A stretch of 64,000 bases of DNA from an uncultured Flavobacteriaceae bacterium (GTDB taxonomy: Bacteria; Bacteroidota; Bacteroidia; Flavobacteriales; Flavobacteriaceae), in NCBI GenBank assembly GCA_947494695.1, contig CANLWB010000003.1, forward strand, positions 310,001-374,000, written 5' to 3'. The position numbers and the translations under genes were made by a program. Shown one piece after another: positions 54,104 through 63,409 of the stretch (positions within the stretch are counted from its first letter, which is position 1; each line of letters starts with the position of its first letter). The notes below the pieces were generated by a model, which had not been told where the DNA came from, searched no databases, and saw only the letters and a list, made by a program, of their open reading frames with translations.

Positions 54104-54131
54104 AAAATCCCGAGGTTTCGGGATTTTTTTG
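54104..54131 (+). terminator. Terminator after the small lipoprotein gene
   Basis: AATCCCGA and TCGGGATT pair around GGTT, followed by TTTTTG. Confidence 0.8.
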
Positions 54132-54195
54132 TCTATTAAGAACAACATTTATAAAGATTCCTAACGTCGCAGGAATAGCAAGTCAAATAAAAGTG

Positions 54196-54229
54196 TATCT
54201 TTGCCGCTTGAAATTCTCTCAGGGGAGAG
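54196..54229 (+). promoter_or_regulatory. Promoter and hairpin leader of the DEAD-box helicase gene
   Basis: TATCTTTG (54196-54203), full match to TAnnTTTG, is followed by a hairpin CTCTC-AGGG-GAGAG (54216-54229). About 110 nt of leader remain before the ATG at 54319, a length that would suit cold-shock or autoregulatory control. Confidence 0.55.
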
Positions 54230-54318
54230 GGTGTGTTACCAGAAGTTTAGGTTTAAGTATGTCGATTCGCTTCTATATGTAACACTTTATACATTACAAT
54301 CGAATACTTATAACTAAA

Positions 54319-56088
54319 ATGAGCACATTTCAAGATTTGGGTCTTAATAACGACCTATTACAAGCAATTACAGATTTAGGATTTACTAAACCCAGTGAAG
54401 TACAAGAAAAAGCCATCCCTATTTTATTAGGATCAGAAGGTGATTTAGTAGCACTGGCACAAACAGGAACCGGTAAAACGGCTGCTTTTGGATTTCCTAT
54501 GCTGGAAAAAATAGATGTTAATAGTAAAACTACACAGGGCTTAATTTTATCGCCTACGCGGGAACTTTGTTTGCAGATTACCAATGAGATGAAGCTCTAT
54601 GGTAAATATTGCAAAGGGCTTAATGTTGTAGCCGTCTATGGAGGCTCCAGTATTTCAGAACAGGCTCGTGATGTAAAACGTGGAGCACAAATTATTGTAG
54701 CCACACCTGGTCGTATGAAGGATATGATTAGCAGGCGCATGGTTGATATTTCTAAAATTCAATATTCGGTATTAGACGAGGCCGATGAGATGCTAAATAT
54801 GGGATTTAAAGAGGATATCACTAACATCTTATCTCATACTCCGGATGATAAAAGTACCTGGCTATTCTCGGCAACAATGCCTCGCGAAGTATCGGCCATT
54901 GCCAAAAACTTTATGCACGATCCACAGGAAATTACTGTTGGAAATAAAAACGAAAGTACCTCCAATGTATCTCATGAATATTATTTAGTAAATGCAAGAG
55001 ATCGTTATCAATCTCTTAAACGCCTGGCCGACGCGAATCCTGATATCTTTTCAGTGATATTTTGTAGAACCAAGCGGGATACTCAAAAAGTTGCTGAAAA
55101 ACTGATTGAAGACGGGTATAATGCAGGTGCTTTGCATGGTGACTTAAGTCAGAATCAACGCGATTTGGTCATGAATGCTTTTAGAAAGAACCAAATTCAA
55201 ATGTTAGTTGCGACAGATGTTGCCGCTCGTGGTATTGATGTCGATGATGTAACACATGTTATAAACTACCAGTTACCAGATGAGATCGAAACCTATACGC
55301 ATCGTTCGGGACGAACCGGACGTGCCGGAAAAACCGGGGTTTCTATGGTCATTGTATCAAAAAGTGAAGTTCGAAAGATAAAGAGTATCGAACGTATTAT
55401 TAAACGTAAGTTTGAGAAAAAAGATATTCCAGATGGCATGGAGATTTGTGAGGTACAACTCATGTCACTCGCTAATAAAATCAACAACACAGAGATTAAT
55501 CATGAAATCGATAAATACCTATCAAGTATCAACGAACTGTTTGAAGATACAAGTAAAGATGAATTGATTAAAAAGTTTTTCTCTGTTGAGTTTACACGAT
55601 TTTATGATTACTATAAAAAGGCAAAAAACCTCAATGTTTCTGCCGATGGAGGTCGTGATGACAGCGAACGTGTTTCTAATAGTAAATCAACCCGTTATTT
55701 TATAAATGTTGGTAGTAAAGATGGTTACGACTGGATGACACTTAAAGACTTCTTAAAAGACCAGTTACAACTGGGACAGGACGATGTCTTTAAAGTTGAA
55801 GTTAAGGATAGCTTTTCATTTTTTAATACTGAAAACGAATTAAAAGAAAAGGTTATAGATTTCTTTACTGATTTTAAAAACAACGGACGCTTTGTAAATG
55901 TCGAAGTTTCTGAAAACCGAGGTGGAGGTGGTAAAAGACGTGGTGACCGAAACCGTGGTAGTGGTAGAAGACGTGACGACAGAAAAGGAGGCGGAAAACG
56001 TCGTTCTGAAGGAGCTTCTAAACCGAGACGTTCAAATTCAAATTCTGGAGGCTCTAATGCTTTTAAGCCTAGACGTTCAAGGAGATAG
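54319..56088 (+). CDS. DEAD-box RNA helicase with DbpA-like C-terminal domain
   Basis: A 589-residue enzyme. Motifs are: Q-motif FTKPSEVQEKAIPILL, I AQTGTGKTAAF, Ia PTRELCLQI, II LDEADEMLNMGF, III FSATMPREV, and VI HRSGRTGRAGK with Ib-V IIVATPGR, VATDVAARGIDVDDV. A DbpA-type RNA-binding domain follows (about 460-550, RYFINVGSKDGYDW, FFTDFKNNGRFVNVEV), then an Arg/Gly-rich tail (GGGGKRRGDRNRGSGRRRDD). It unwinds structured RNA in ribosome assembly or at low temperature (CsdA/DeaD-like). The leader is long and structured. Confidence 0.9.
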   Translation: MSTFQDLGLNNDLLQAITDLGFTKPSEVQEKAIPILLGSEGDLVALAQTGTGKTAAFGFPMLEKIDVNSKTTQGLILSPTRELCLQITNEMKLYGKYCKGLNVVAVYGGSSISEQARDVKRGAQIIVATPGRMKDMISRRMVDISKIQYSVLDEADEMLNMGFKEDITNILSHTPDDKSTWLFSATMPREVSAIAKNFMHDPQEITVGNKNESTSNVSHEYYLVNARDRYQSLKRLADANPDIFSVIFCRTKRDTQKVAEKLIEDGYNAGALHGDLSQNQRDLVMNAFRKNQIQMLVATDVAARGIDVDDVTHVINYQLPDEIETYTHRSGRTGRAGKTGVSMVIVSKSEVRKIKSIERIIKRKFEKKDIPDGMEICEVQLMSLANKINNTEINHEIDKYLSSINELFEDTSKDELIKKFFSVEFTRFYDYYKKAKNLNVSADGGRDDSERVSNSKSTRYFINVGSKDGYDWMTLKDFLKDQLQLGQDDVFKVEVKDSFSFFNTENELKEKVIDFFTDFKNNGRFVNVEVSENRGGGGKRRGDRNRGSGRRRDDRKGGGKRRSEGASKPRRSNSNSGGSNAFKPRRSRR

Positions 56089-56492
56089 CGTTTATAATGC
56101 AGTTACTTCAAAATTCACGAGATTAGGCTCCTCTATATAAAGGAGCCAATTCTAATTGCCAAAATGCCTGAATTCAGGGAAAGTCATTTAAGTCTTCCAC
56201 CCTTAATTCTACGTTTTGAATGCCAGTTTTACTAAAGCTAATAATGCCGTAATCTTTTATAGTAGTAAATTTCGAAAAAAAACCTAAACCAAGAGTGGTA
56301 GAAAATCAAATACCTCTCTGTTTCATTCAACATATACATATTTTATTTTACGACACTCCATGTCCCTCTTAACTTTTGAAATTCATAAAAACATTTTAAA
56401 AAATATACTAGAGATTAATCTTTTTTGTTAATTTTTGGTCAAAATGCGACCAATGCATAACATTTGCCATTTTTGTTTACTATTTTAGCTAT
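56089..56492. other. Intergenic stretch after the helicase
   Basis: No gene seen. It holds GGCTCCT (56126-56132) pairing with AGGAGCC (56141-56147), a possible terminator without a T-run, and the perfect 12-bp palindrome CCTGAATTCAGG near 56168. Confidence 0.5.
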
Positions 56493-57266
56493 ATGAAAAA
56501 CCTCCTGTTTCTTGTTTTTTTTCTACTAACTTCAGCCCTATGTATGGGTCAGGAAGCCAATAGTGTTTTGGGAGTTGTTATTAATTCTTCAAATGGAACG
56601 CCCCTTGAAAACGTTAATATTGTTAACCTAAATCAGGTTATTGGTACAACAACCAACAAAAAAGGCGAATTCGAAATTTCAGCAAAAGCAAATGATACCC
56701 TTCACTTTTCATATTTAGGTTTTAAATCTATAAAAGTTAGAGTAACCAATGACTGGCTTAAATACGGAAGTTCTCAAATTGAGCTAACCGAAGCTGCTTT
56801 AGCATTGGAAAAAGTGGTTGTAAACCAGCTTAAACTTACAGGATATTTGGAAGTTGACATCAAACAATTACCCGCTGTTAATAATAATTATCGTTACAGT
56901 ATTTCGGGATTACCATCAACAGGTTACGAAGCATCTAAAGGCTCGATAAGCAAAATTATTGGTTCTATTTTTAATCCGGCAGATTTTTTACATCGTATGT
57001 TTGGCAAACGTCCAAATGAATTACGTAAACTGAAAAAGATGAAAGAAGATGACGAAATTAGAAATTTATTGGCATCTCGATTCGATAGAGAAATGCTTAC
57101 CGTACTATTACAAGTTGATCGTGTAGATTTAGACGAAATAGTAAGCCAATGTGACTACTCTAAAGGTTTTATTCAAACAGCTAATGATTTACAGATTCTT
57201 GATGCTATAAGTGAATGCTATGAAGAATATAAACTACTAAGCCGAAGCAGGGGCAAAAGAATTTAA
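56493..57266 (+). CDS. Carboxypeptidase-regulatory-like domain protein
   Basis: A 257-residue protein with a signal peptide (about 1-20, ending ALCMGQ). Residues about 24-110 are a CarboxypepD_reg-like beta-sandwich: VLGVVINSSNGTPLENVNIV, TNKKGEFEISAKANDTLHFS and YLGFKSIKVRV. A C-terminal helical part follows (FLHRMFGKRPNELRKL, YEEYKLLSRSR). No TonB plug or barrel follows, so it is a stand-alone relative of the SusC N-terminus. It is predicted to be periplasmic; the role is unknown. Confidence 0.8.
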   Translation: MKNLLFLVFFLLTSALCMGQEANSVLGVVINSSNGTPLENVNIVNLNQVIGTTTNKKGEFEISAKANDTLHFSYLGFKSIKVRVTNDWLKYGSSQIELTEAALALEKVVVNQLKLTGYLEVDIKQLPAVNNNYRYSISGLPSTGYEASKGSISKIIGSIFNPADFLHRMFGKRPNELRKLKKMKEDDEIRNLLASRFDREMLTVLLQVDRVDLDEIVSQCDYSKGFIQTANDLQILDAISECYEEYKLLSRSRGKRI

Positions 57267-57368
57267 ATCACCTTCCTTTCTTACTACGTTTTAGTTTACT
57301 ATACATCCTTTGTTTTGGGGCATATTGCAACTTCTCTCAGCAGATATTGCACTTAGTTTAAACACATT

Positions 57369-57746
57369 TTAAGCTCTGGAGTGTAAGGCAATCCTATTTC
57401 CTTCACTATCGATAAAAAGCCCCATATAACCAATCTCTGGAGAGATTTGAGTTTTCGGTTGCACCACGCTTCCTCCGGCTGCCTCTACTCTATTCAATTC
57501 GATATTCACATCCTCCGAACTAAAATACACCAAAGATCCTTTCTTTTCACTTGGCTCGTAAGCATCATTTTGAATTAACGAACCCGATGCTCCTGGTTTT
57601 CCTTCAGCAAATGGAAACCACCCCATTATCGTACCACCAAAATTCTGTGCCTGAACTTCTATTTTAAAAACGGCATTATAAAATGAGATAGCCCTATCCA
57701 TATCGGTTACTGGAATCTCGAACCAACAAACCATATTTTCTTTCAT
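57369..57746 (-). CDS. Small VOC family protein
   Basis: A 125-residue single VOC unit: MVCWFEIPVTDMDRAISFYN at the start, a middle YVYFSSEDVN-like strand (LVYFSSEDVNIEL) and closing IGYMGLFIDSEGNRIALHSR with the closing Gly-Asn-Arg. It is similar to the PhnB/glyoxalase-like group that binds small molecules. It is 11 bp downstream of an SRPBCC gene on the same strand, and the pair probably forms one operon. Confidence 0.85.
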   Translation of the reverse strand: MKENMVCWFEIPVTDMDRAISFYNAVFKIEVQAQNFGGTIMGWFPFAEGKPGASGSLIQNDAYEPSEKKGSLVYFSSEDVNIELNRVEAAGGSVVQPKTQISPEIGYMGLFIDSEGNRIALHSRA

Positions 57747-57757
57747 AATCTAATGTT

Positions 57758-58285
57758 TTAACGTTCTAAAATTTCTTTTAAACTTGTTAATCCTTCTTCA
57801 AAATCCTTTCCAACATGCTTATCTACATTATAAAGCATCATAAAAATATTTGAAGGCACTTTATTTACTCCCGAAAACCCCCAGGTAACCTTGGTTTTTT
57901 TCACCCCAACCTCACTCACACTTATGGCAGCATCGGATTCTGATTTCCACGGCCTGAAAAATCGCAATCGGGTTTCAATACTTTCGTCGTCCACAATACT
58001 CATAATTTCTTGCTCCCCAAGTCCGACATCCTTATTTCCTTCCCATTTCGCAATAAACCCTACTTCTCCATCATTGCCTATAAACTCCTGCTTCATGTTT
58101 GGATCTTTCTTTTTCCAGGGCGACCACTCATCTTGATTTTTAATATGCTTTAAGTATCTAAACACATCAGAAAGTGGTTTGTTAATAACAATACTTCGAT
58201 TTACATAATATTTCTTCGGAGCTAATAAAGCTAAAAGCACGAATACAAAGAAGACTGCGAGAAGGGTATAAAAAACAATATGCAT
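57758..58285 (-). CDS. SRPBCC family protein
   Basis: A 175-residue protein with one N-terminal membrane helix (IVFYTLLAVFFVFVLLALLA) followed by a START-like SRPBCC fold (YYVNRSIVINKPLSDVFRYL, DEWSPWKKKDPNMKQEF, VTWGFSGVN, LTSLKEILER). Members bind hydrophobic ligands. It is the first gene of a pair with a VOC protein. Confidence 0.85.
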   Translation of the reverse strand: MHIVFYTLLAVFFVFVLLALLAPKKYYVNRSIVINKPLSDVFRYLKHIKNQDEWSPWKKKDPNMKQEFIGNDGEVGFIAKWEGNKDVGLGEQEIMSIVDDESIETRLRFFRPWKSESDAAISVSEVGVKKTKVTWGFSGVNKVPSNIFMMLYNVDKHVGKDFEEGLTSLKEILER

Positions 58286-58510
58286 GGTTGGTATTGGATT
58301 ACTAATTAATGACTTAAAAATAATAAAATTATTATGAAGTGGTTTAAACTTTGTTGATTGAAACGAAAGGCAGCAATTTTATTTCCCAATAAAGGCTTTC
58401 CAGGGCCCACTTACCAAACAGACAGGTAGCATCGTTGCGAAGCTATATAAATACAAAAAATAGGGCTAAATGAGGTTGTTGTAGCCAATTATGAAAAACT
58501 TAAAACGCCT

Positions 58511-59164
58511 TTATTCGTTGTAAAAGCGTTTTATAATATCATCACTTTTCTTTATGGTTTTAGTCACCCAATCTAAACGCTTTTCTAACAGCTCTTCTTC
58601 GGTGAGTTGCCAATTAATGGATGACTGCTTTAGCTTTGTGGTAACATGTTGTAAAATAATAGCTGCAGATACAGAAATGTTTAAACTTTCGGTAAAACCC
58701 ACCATTGGTATTTTCAAATAACAATCTGCTGCATCCAATACGTCCTGCGAGAGTCCATCGGTTTCTTTACCAAAAAAGAAACAGGATTTTTTAGTAAAAT
58801 CAAACTCGTGCAATGCACAGTCGTTCGTGTGCGGTGTCGTCGCGACTATTTGATAGCCGTTCTGTTTCAAATCCTGAATACAATTATTTACGGTGTGATA
58901 TCGATTCAAATCCACCCATTTTTGAGCGCCCATGGCAATCTCCCTATCGATACTTTTTACGTTGCGTTCCTCAATAACATTAACCTCCTGTATACCAAAT
59001 ACATCACAACTACGTAATACAGCACTGGTATTATGTAATTGATATACATCTTCTGTAGCTACAGTGTAGAACTTGGTTCGCTGAGATAGTACGCTTTCAA
59101 ACCGTGTTTTGCGGTGTTCTGTAATATAAGTTTCTAGGTGTTCTAGTAATTTTAAGTCGATCAT
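58511..59164 (-). CDS. SpoU (TrmH) family tRNA/rRNA methyltransferase
   Basis: A 217-residue protein with the SPOUT motifs: HNTSAVLRSCDVFGIQEV, FFGKETDGLSQDVLDAAD and IPMVGFTESLNISVSAAIIL, and a C-terminal helix (KRLDWVTKTIKKSDDIIKRF). The form matches TrmH (tRNA Gm18 2'-O-methyltransferase) more than RlmB, as it lacks an L30e domain. It is divergent from a sirtuin gene. Confidence 0.88.
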   Translation of the reverse strand: MIDLKLLEHLETYITEHRKTRFESVLSQRTKFYTVATEDVYQLHNTSAVLRSCDVFGIQEVNVIEERNVKSIDREIAMGAQKWVDLNRYHTVNNCIQDLKQNGYQIVATTPHTNDCALHEFDFTKKSCFFFGKETDGLSQDVLDAADCYLKIPMVGFTESLNISVSAAIILQHVTTKLKQSSINWQLTEEELLEKRLDWVTKTIKKSDDIIKRFYNE

Positions 59165-59245
59165 AGTTATGATAAAACTCCCAATTTAATAAAAAAGTAA
59201 GATTCTCATATTAGAGCCCATACAAATAATACCTATTTTTATCTT

Positions 59246-59929
59246 ATGAAAAAACATATAGTTGTACTTACAGGCGCCGGTATTAGTGCCGAAAGTGGTA
59301 TTAAAACGTTTAGAGACGCCGATGGCTTATGGGAAGGTCACGATGTTATGGAAGTTGCAACCCCAGAAGGTTTTAAAGCGAATCCCGAATTGGTTTTAGA
59401 TTTTTATAACCAACGTCGTAAACAACTATTTGAAGTTACCCCCAACAGTGCGCATTACGATTTGGCTAAGCTTGAAAACGATTACAAGGTTACTATTATA
59501 ACTCAAAATGTAGACGATTTACATGAACGCTCGGGAAGTAGCAATGTGATTCACTTACACGGTGAATTACTCAAAGTACGCAGTACTTTTGATAACACTG
59601 ATATTCTGGAGTGGAAAACCGATCTTGTTTTGGGAGATATTTGTAAAAAAGGGCATCAACTCCGACCGCATATCGTTTGGTTTGGTGAAGATGTTCCTAT
59701 GATTGAAAGCGCCATGGCCATCTGTAACACAGCCGACATCCTATTTATTATTGGCACGTCCATGCAAGTATATCCTGCTGCTGGATTAATGAACTACGTA
59801 CCTCAAAATACACCGACGTATTTTATCGATCCCAAACCCAATATCACGAGTACAGAACATTTAACGGTTATTGCAGAATCTGCTACAACAGGAGTTGCTA
59901 AGGCTCTCAAAATGTTAGGCACCAGCTAA
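59246..59929 (+). CDS. cobB: Sirtuin NAD-dependent deacylase (CobB-like)
   Basis: A 227-residue enzyme: LTGAGISAESGIKTFRDADG, TQNVDDLHERSG and LHGELLKVRS, then IVWFGEDVP and IGTSMQVYPAAG. It removes acetyl, succinyl or similar groups from lysines using NAD. Residues after the HG motif lack the usual pair of CxxC zinc sites (only one Cys, in GDICKKGH), as in class III sirtuins. Standard length. Confidence 0.92.
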   Translation: MKKHIVVLTGAGISAESGIKTFRDADGLWEGHDVMEVATPEGFKANPELVLDFYNQRRKQLFEVTPNSAHYDLAKLENDYKVTIITQNVDDLHERSGSSNVIHLHGELLKVRSTFDNTDILEWKTDLVLGDICKKGHQLRPHIVWFGEDVPMIESAMAICNTADILFIIGTSMQVYPAAGLMNYVPQNTPTYFIDPKPNITSTEHLTVIAESATTGVAKALKMLGTS

Positions 59930-60300
59930 TGTTTTTCGATAAATACAATTGAGAAAGCCTCAAATGCCTTAGAGAAAAGCAATATTTATGGTAAATACGA
60001 TCAAAATGAAGGCTTTTTACACTTTTTTACATGTCGTCTATTAATAATCCGTTGTTAACTCTAGACAGGCTTCTTCTATAAAATTTAAAAACTACTGTTC
60101 TACCTTCATCGTTCTATTAGAAAAAGATAGGTATTAAAGCGTCCAGAGAACTAATTAGACATAATTAATCATTAATAAACACATTTTAATCATAAAGTAC
60201 TATATTTAAGAACTGTAATATAAATTTTAGTTAATCATTGGTAATAATTAACTGAAACCACTATATAACCTTATTCTCTCATTAAAACCTAGTATACCTT
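59930..60300. other. Intergenic stretch without recognisable content
   Basis: AT-rich, no gene, RNA or strong inverted repeat seen; it should hold the promoter of the lipoprotein gene at 60301, but no full TAnnTTTG match is present near the ATG. Confidence 0.5.
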
Positions 60301-61623
60301 ATGCGTGCTCTAACATTTCTCTCTATTATTTTATTTTCTGTTTTGTTGTTTAATTGCTCAAAAAATGACGCTGAACAACCCGAACCCCAAAAAGAAGAAG
60401 ACAAAGAAGAAACGTTAGTCCCTGAGGTCTATTTTAGTCTAAATATCAATAATGCATGGTCAAGTGACACGTCTGAACATAACTGGATAATCATTCATGA
60501 TGAAAACGGCGATGTATTAGACTATGCGAGATATGAGAATGGAGATGCCTTGACATTTGAAGCATTGGAAGATGAAGTTACCGAAAACCTATCCATTACA
60601 ACATTAAACTACAATACAACTGGAGGGGAAAATTACATTATAAAAACCTATCCTAATATTCCCAAAAAGAGTGTTTGGAGCTTCAAAAACTTACCTCCGG
60701 CTGAGGAATTGCTGATAAATCCAGAAATAGGAACATTCAATATCGTAGTTGATAATATCCCTGGCATACAAAGACATAGTTTATCGGGTGATAATAGAAT
60801 AAACGCAGAAAATAGTACGACCACTTTAGGTTCTAACCCTGCTCTTTACGCACTGCATATCGATAACATTAAATTATTTGAAAGGAATAATTACCTGTTA
60901 ACTATTTTAGATGATGATAACAATTTTAAGTATATCCAACTCAATGATGTTAAAAACGATGATAATCTTAATCTGGATTATAGCGATTTTAGTGATTTCG
61001 ACCATTATTTAAATATTGATTTACCATCGGCTCAAGCTCCAAATACTAGTGTTCTTGCCTTAGAAAATGATATCAATTCAAACGTCGGTGTTTATACTCT
61101 AAACCATGATTTTGATCCCTCTTATTGGCATATACCGCAAAATTTTATAAAAATTGGATATCTGGATGCCTTTAAAAAATATAAAGTTAGATTCGATTTA
61201 AATCTGGATGGCTGTAGGTACAATTATCGAAAAAATGGAGATAAGACCGCTCTCTTAACGATTCCTTCAAAGCCCGACTTTACTTATGAAGATGAATCTA
61301 TCTCTAATTTTAGTTTCTCTACTTCTGCTAGTTATATAAGACAATTAAGTCGTTGGGAAACTCCCTTAGAAGAGATTAACAATACTGGTTTTAAAGTACA
61401 ATGGACGATATATTCTGACTCTGAAACCTCCCTAAACTTCTACGATTTACCGGAGGACATAAAAAACATGTATCCTGACTTAAGTATTAGCTCTATGAAG
61501 TATGGGAGTACAACAATTTATTTAAAAAGTGAATCACAATCAGATTTTATTAATCATATGTTTGTTACCAATGAAAAAGTACTAGAATTCGAATATGAAA
61601 CCTTATTTTTTACTAGTAATTAA
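60301..61623 (+). CDS. Large lipoprotein of unknown function
   Basis: A 440-residue protein with lipobox LLFNCSKND (Cys19) and an acidic linker (QPEPQKEEDKEETLVPEV). The body is beta-rich with Tyr/Asp/Asn repeats (ILDDDNNFKYIQLNDVKNDD, LNLDYSDFSDFDHYLNIDL). No family is recognised. It is predicted to be exposed on the outer membrane. Its lipobox region closely resembles the lipoprotein at 53481 (NCSKND). Confidence 0.6.
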   Translation: MRALTFLSIILFSVLLFNCSKNDAEQPEPQKEEDKEETLVPEVYFSLNINNAWSSDTSEHNWIIIHDENGDVLDYARYENGDALTFEALEDEVTENLSITTLNYNTTGGENYIIKTYPNIPKKSVWSFKNLPPAEELLINPEIGTFNIVVDNIPGIQRHSLSGDNRINAENSTTTLGSNPALYALHIDNIKLFERNNYLLTILDDDNNFKYIQLNDVKNDDNLNLDYSDFSDFDHYLNIDLPSAQAPNTSVLALENDINSNVGVYTLNHDFDPSYWHIPQNFIKIGYLDAFKKYKVRFDLNLDGCRYNYRKNGDKTALLTIPSKPDFTYEDESISNFSFSTSASYIRQLSRWETPLEEINNTGFKVQWTIYSDSETSLNFYDLPEDIKNMYPDLSISSMKYGSTTIYLKSESQSDFINHMFVTNEKVLEFEYETLFFTSN

Positions 61624-61664
61624 CGTGGTTTGGACGTAACTTTATTTGACCTTTTAATATGTAT

Positions 61665-61740
61665 AATGTTGGTTTTTAGCGCTATGTCATTTTGACGGAG
61701 AGCGGAACGAGCCCTTCGACTGCGCTCAGGATAAACTTTC
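61665..61740. repeat. Interspersed palindromic-repeat fragment
   Basis: Contains CATTTTGACGGAGAGCGGAA and CCTTCGACTGCGCTCAGGAT, related to the cores at 7560-7670 and 22540-22690. Confidence 0.5.
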
Positions 61741-61921
61741 GAGAAATCTTAATTTAATATAGATTCTTCCTCATCCTTCGTCTGGATGACAACGATTTTT
61801 ACCAAATAAAATATAAACATCTAATTATCAACAGTTTTTATGTCGACTCAGGTTAATTAGTAAAAAAGTTTCCATATCATATATCATCGTAAAATATGGT
61901 TATTAATGAAGCTGGTGAAGA

Positions 61922-63154
61922 TTATTTATTTTTCTCTTCAATCCATTTACCCATAAATTTTGTGCTCTGTAAACTATGGTGTTGCAGCATTTGTCCTGTA
62001 AAATTATGAAGTCTATGATTTCGAAGTTGTTTGGATAATACTTCTAATCTTGAAATTAAGCCTTGATGGTGTTCTTTTTTATTAAAACGCTGGTTAAAAG
62101 CTTCAAATCCGTTCTGCTGCTTCTCTTTCCAAAGCAACTCCTGCGTATATAACGAAATAGCCTTATCTGCAATGGCTTCAGGGTTATCCTCGATAAATCC
62201 GTTAGGACTTAAATTACCGTACATCCCCTCTGCTCCAATAGATGTCATAACACACGGTGTCCCATTTTGCATGGCATCTACCAGTTTTCCTTTAAGACCA
62301 GCACCAAACCTAACCGGCACTAGACACACCTTCGTTTGTTGCATAACCTCATGAACATCATGAGCAAAACCTTTAATTAAAAACCCTTGCTTTTCATGAT
62401 GCAGTTGGTTCACTTTTTGAGAGACATAGGCACCATAAACATGTAATTCTGTTTTGGGAAGTTTATTTCTTATCAGTGGCCAAATCGTTTCTTTTAAATA
62501 TAACACGAGGTTATAATTGGGTTCGTGTAAAAAATTACCAATGGTTATAAAGTGCTGTCTGTTACGAAATTCAGGAAGTTCCTTTATGGTTTTATTTAAA
62601 ATATTATCCAACATAAAAGGTAAATAATGCAATAACGCCTTATCGACTTTAAAGTCGTTTATAAGCATATCCATTTCAGTTTCAGAAATAATCAAACTCA
62701 AATCACTTCTATAAATACTGGCTATTTCTCTTTTTGAGGTATCATTAAACAGATACGAGGCATCAAATGCTTTAGTGTCCTTAAGAGCTTGCTGTCTTCC
62801 TTTTCGGAGTCCATGTAAATCTTCGGTATCCAAAATCCTAATAGCATCCGGACAATGCTCTGCCACACGCCAACCGAACTGTTCTTCCGTCATAAAACGA
62901 TCAAAAAGAACCGTATTGGGTTTTAGCTCCTTAATAAATGTATCAAAACTTGAATCGTTTAACTGAATAGCGGCCTGATCGATTCCCAAACTTGTTAAGT
63001 CTGTTGCATTTTCACTTCGAGTACAAGAGGAAGCATATGTGATATGGTAATCCTGAGTTTGAAAAAACTCAATAAGCTGCATCATTCGGCTACCCGCAGC
63101 TGAACTCTTAGGTTCCGGCCAAACAAATCCAATTATTAATAACTTTTTTTGCAC
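61922..63154 (-). CDS. Glycosyltransferase family 1/4-type protein
   Basis: A 410-residue GT-B fold protein. The N-terminal lobe opens KLLIIGFVWPEPKSSAAGSR, a Gly-rich start typical of GT4. The C-terminal lobe has ITIGNFLHEPNYN, VYGAYVSQKV, and the donor-binding block CLVPVRFGAGLKGKLVDAMQNG followed by TPCVMTSIGAEG. It transfers a sugar from a nucleotide donor onto an unknown acceptor, perhaps exopolysaccharide or O-antigen. No other glycan genes adjoin it. Confidence 0.82.
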   Translation of the reverse strand: MQKKLLIIGFVWPEPKSSAAGSRMMQLIEFFQTQDYHITYASSCTRSENATDLTSLGIDQAAIQLNDSSFDTFIKELKPNTVLFDRFMTEEQFGWRVAEHCPDAIRILDTEDLHGLRKGRQQALKDTKAFDASYLFNDTSKREIASIYRSDLSLIISETEMDMLINDFKVDKALLHYLPFMLDNILNKTIKELPEFRNRQHFITIGNFLHEPNYNLVLYLKETIWPLIRNKLPKTELHVYGAYVSQKVNQLHHEKQGFLIKGFAHDVHEVMQQTKVCLVPVRFGAGLKGKLVDAMQNGTPCVMTSIGAEGMYGNLSPNGFIEDNPEAIADKAISLYTQELLWKEKQQNGFEAFNQRFNKKEHHQGLISRLEVLSKQLRNHRLHNFTGQMLQHHSLQSTKFMGKWIEEKNK

Positions 63155-63220
63155 GAAAATTTATTTTTAATCTCCAAATTTCAAACTCAAAACTCCAAAT
63201 TCCAAACTTTAGCATTCAAA

Positions 63221-63400
63221 ACCGAAGAACCAAATTCTAAAATTTTAATTTCCCAATTCCTAATTCCTAATTCCTAATTCCGAACTTCATACTTCATACT
63301 TCATACTTCATACTTTATACTCTATACTCCATACTCCATACTCCATACTTAATACTTCATACTTCATACTTTATACTTCATACTTTATACTCCCAACCAC
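63221..63400. repeat. Heptanucleotide tandem repeats
   Basis: Tandem 7-bp units: AATTCCT-type units at about 63252-63281, then ACTTCAT-type units (with ACTTTAT, ACTCTAT, ACTCCAT and ACTTAAT variants) from about 63286 to 63390. The unit period is exact. It lies between the glycosyltransferase start and the haem-domain gene end. No coding role is seen. Confidence 0.75.
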
Positions 63401-63409
63401 CAATCACCT

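Noticed and set aside
63221-63400. CRISPR array
   Set aside because: The units are contiguous 7-bp repeats without unique spacers, and there are no cas genes in the window.
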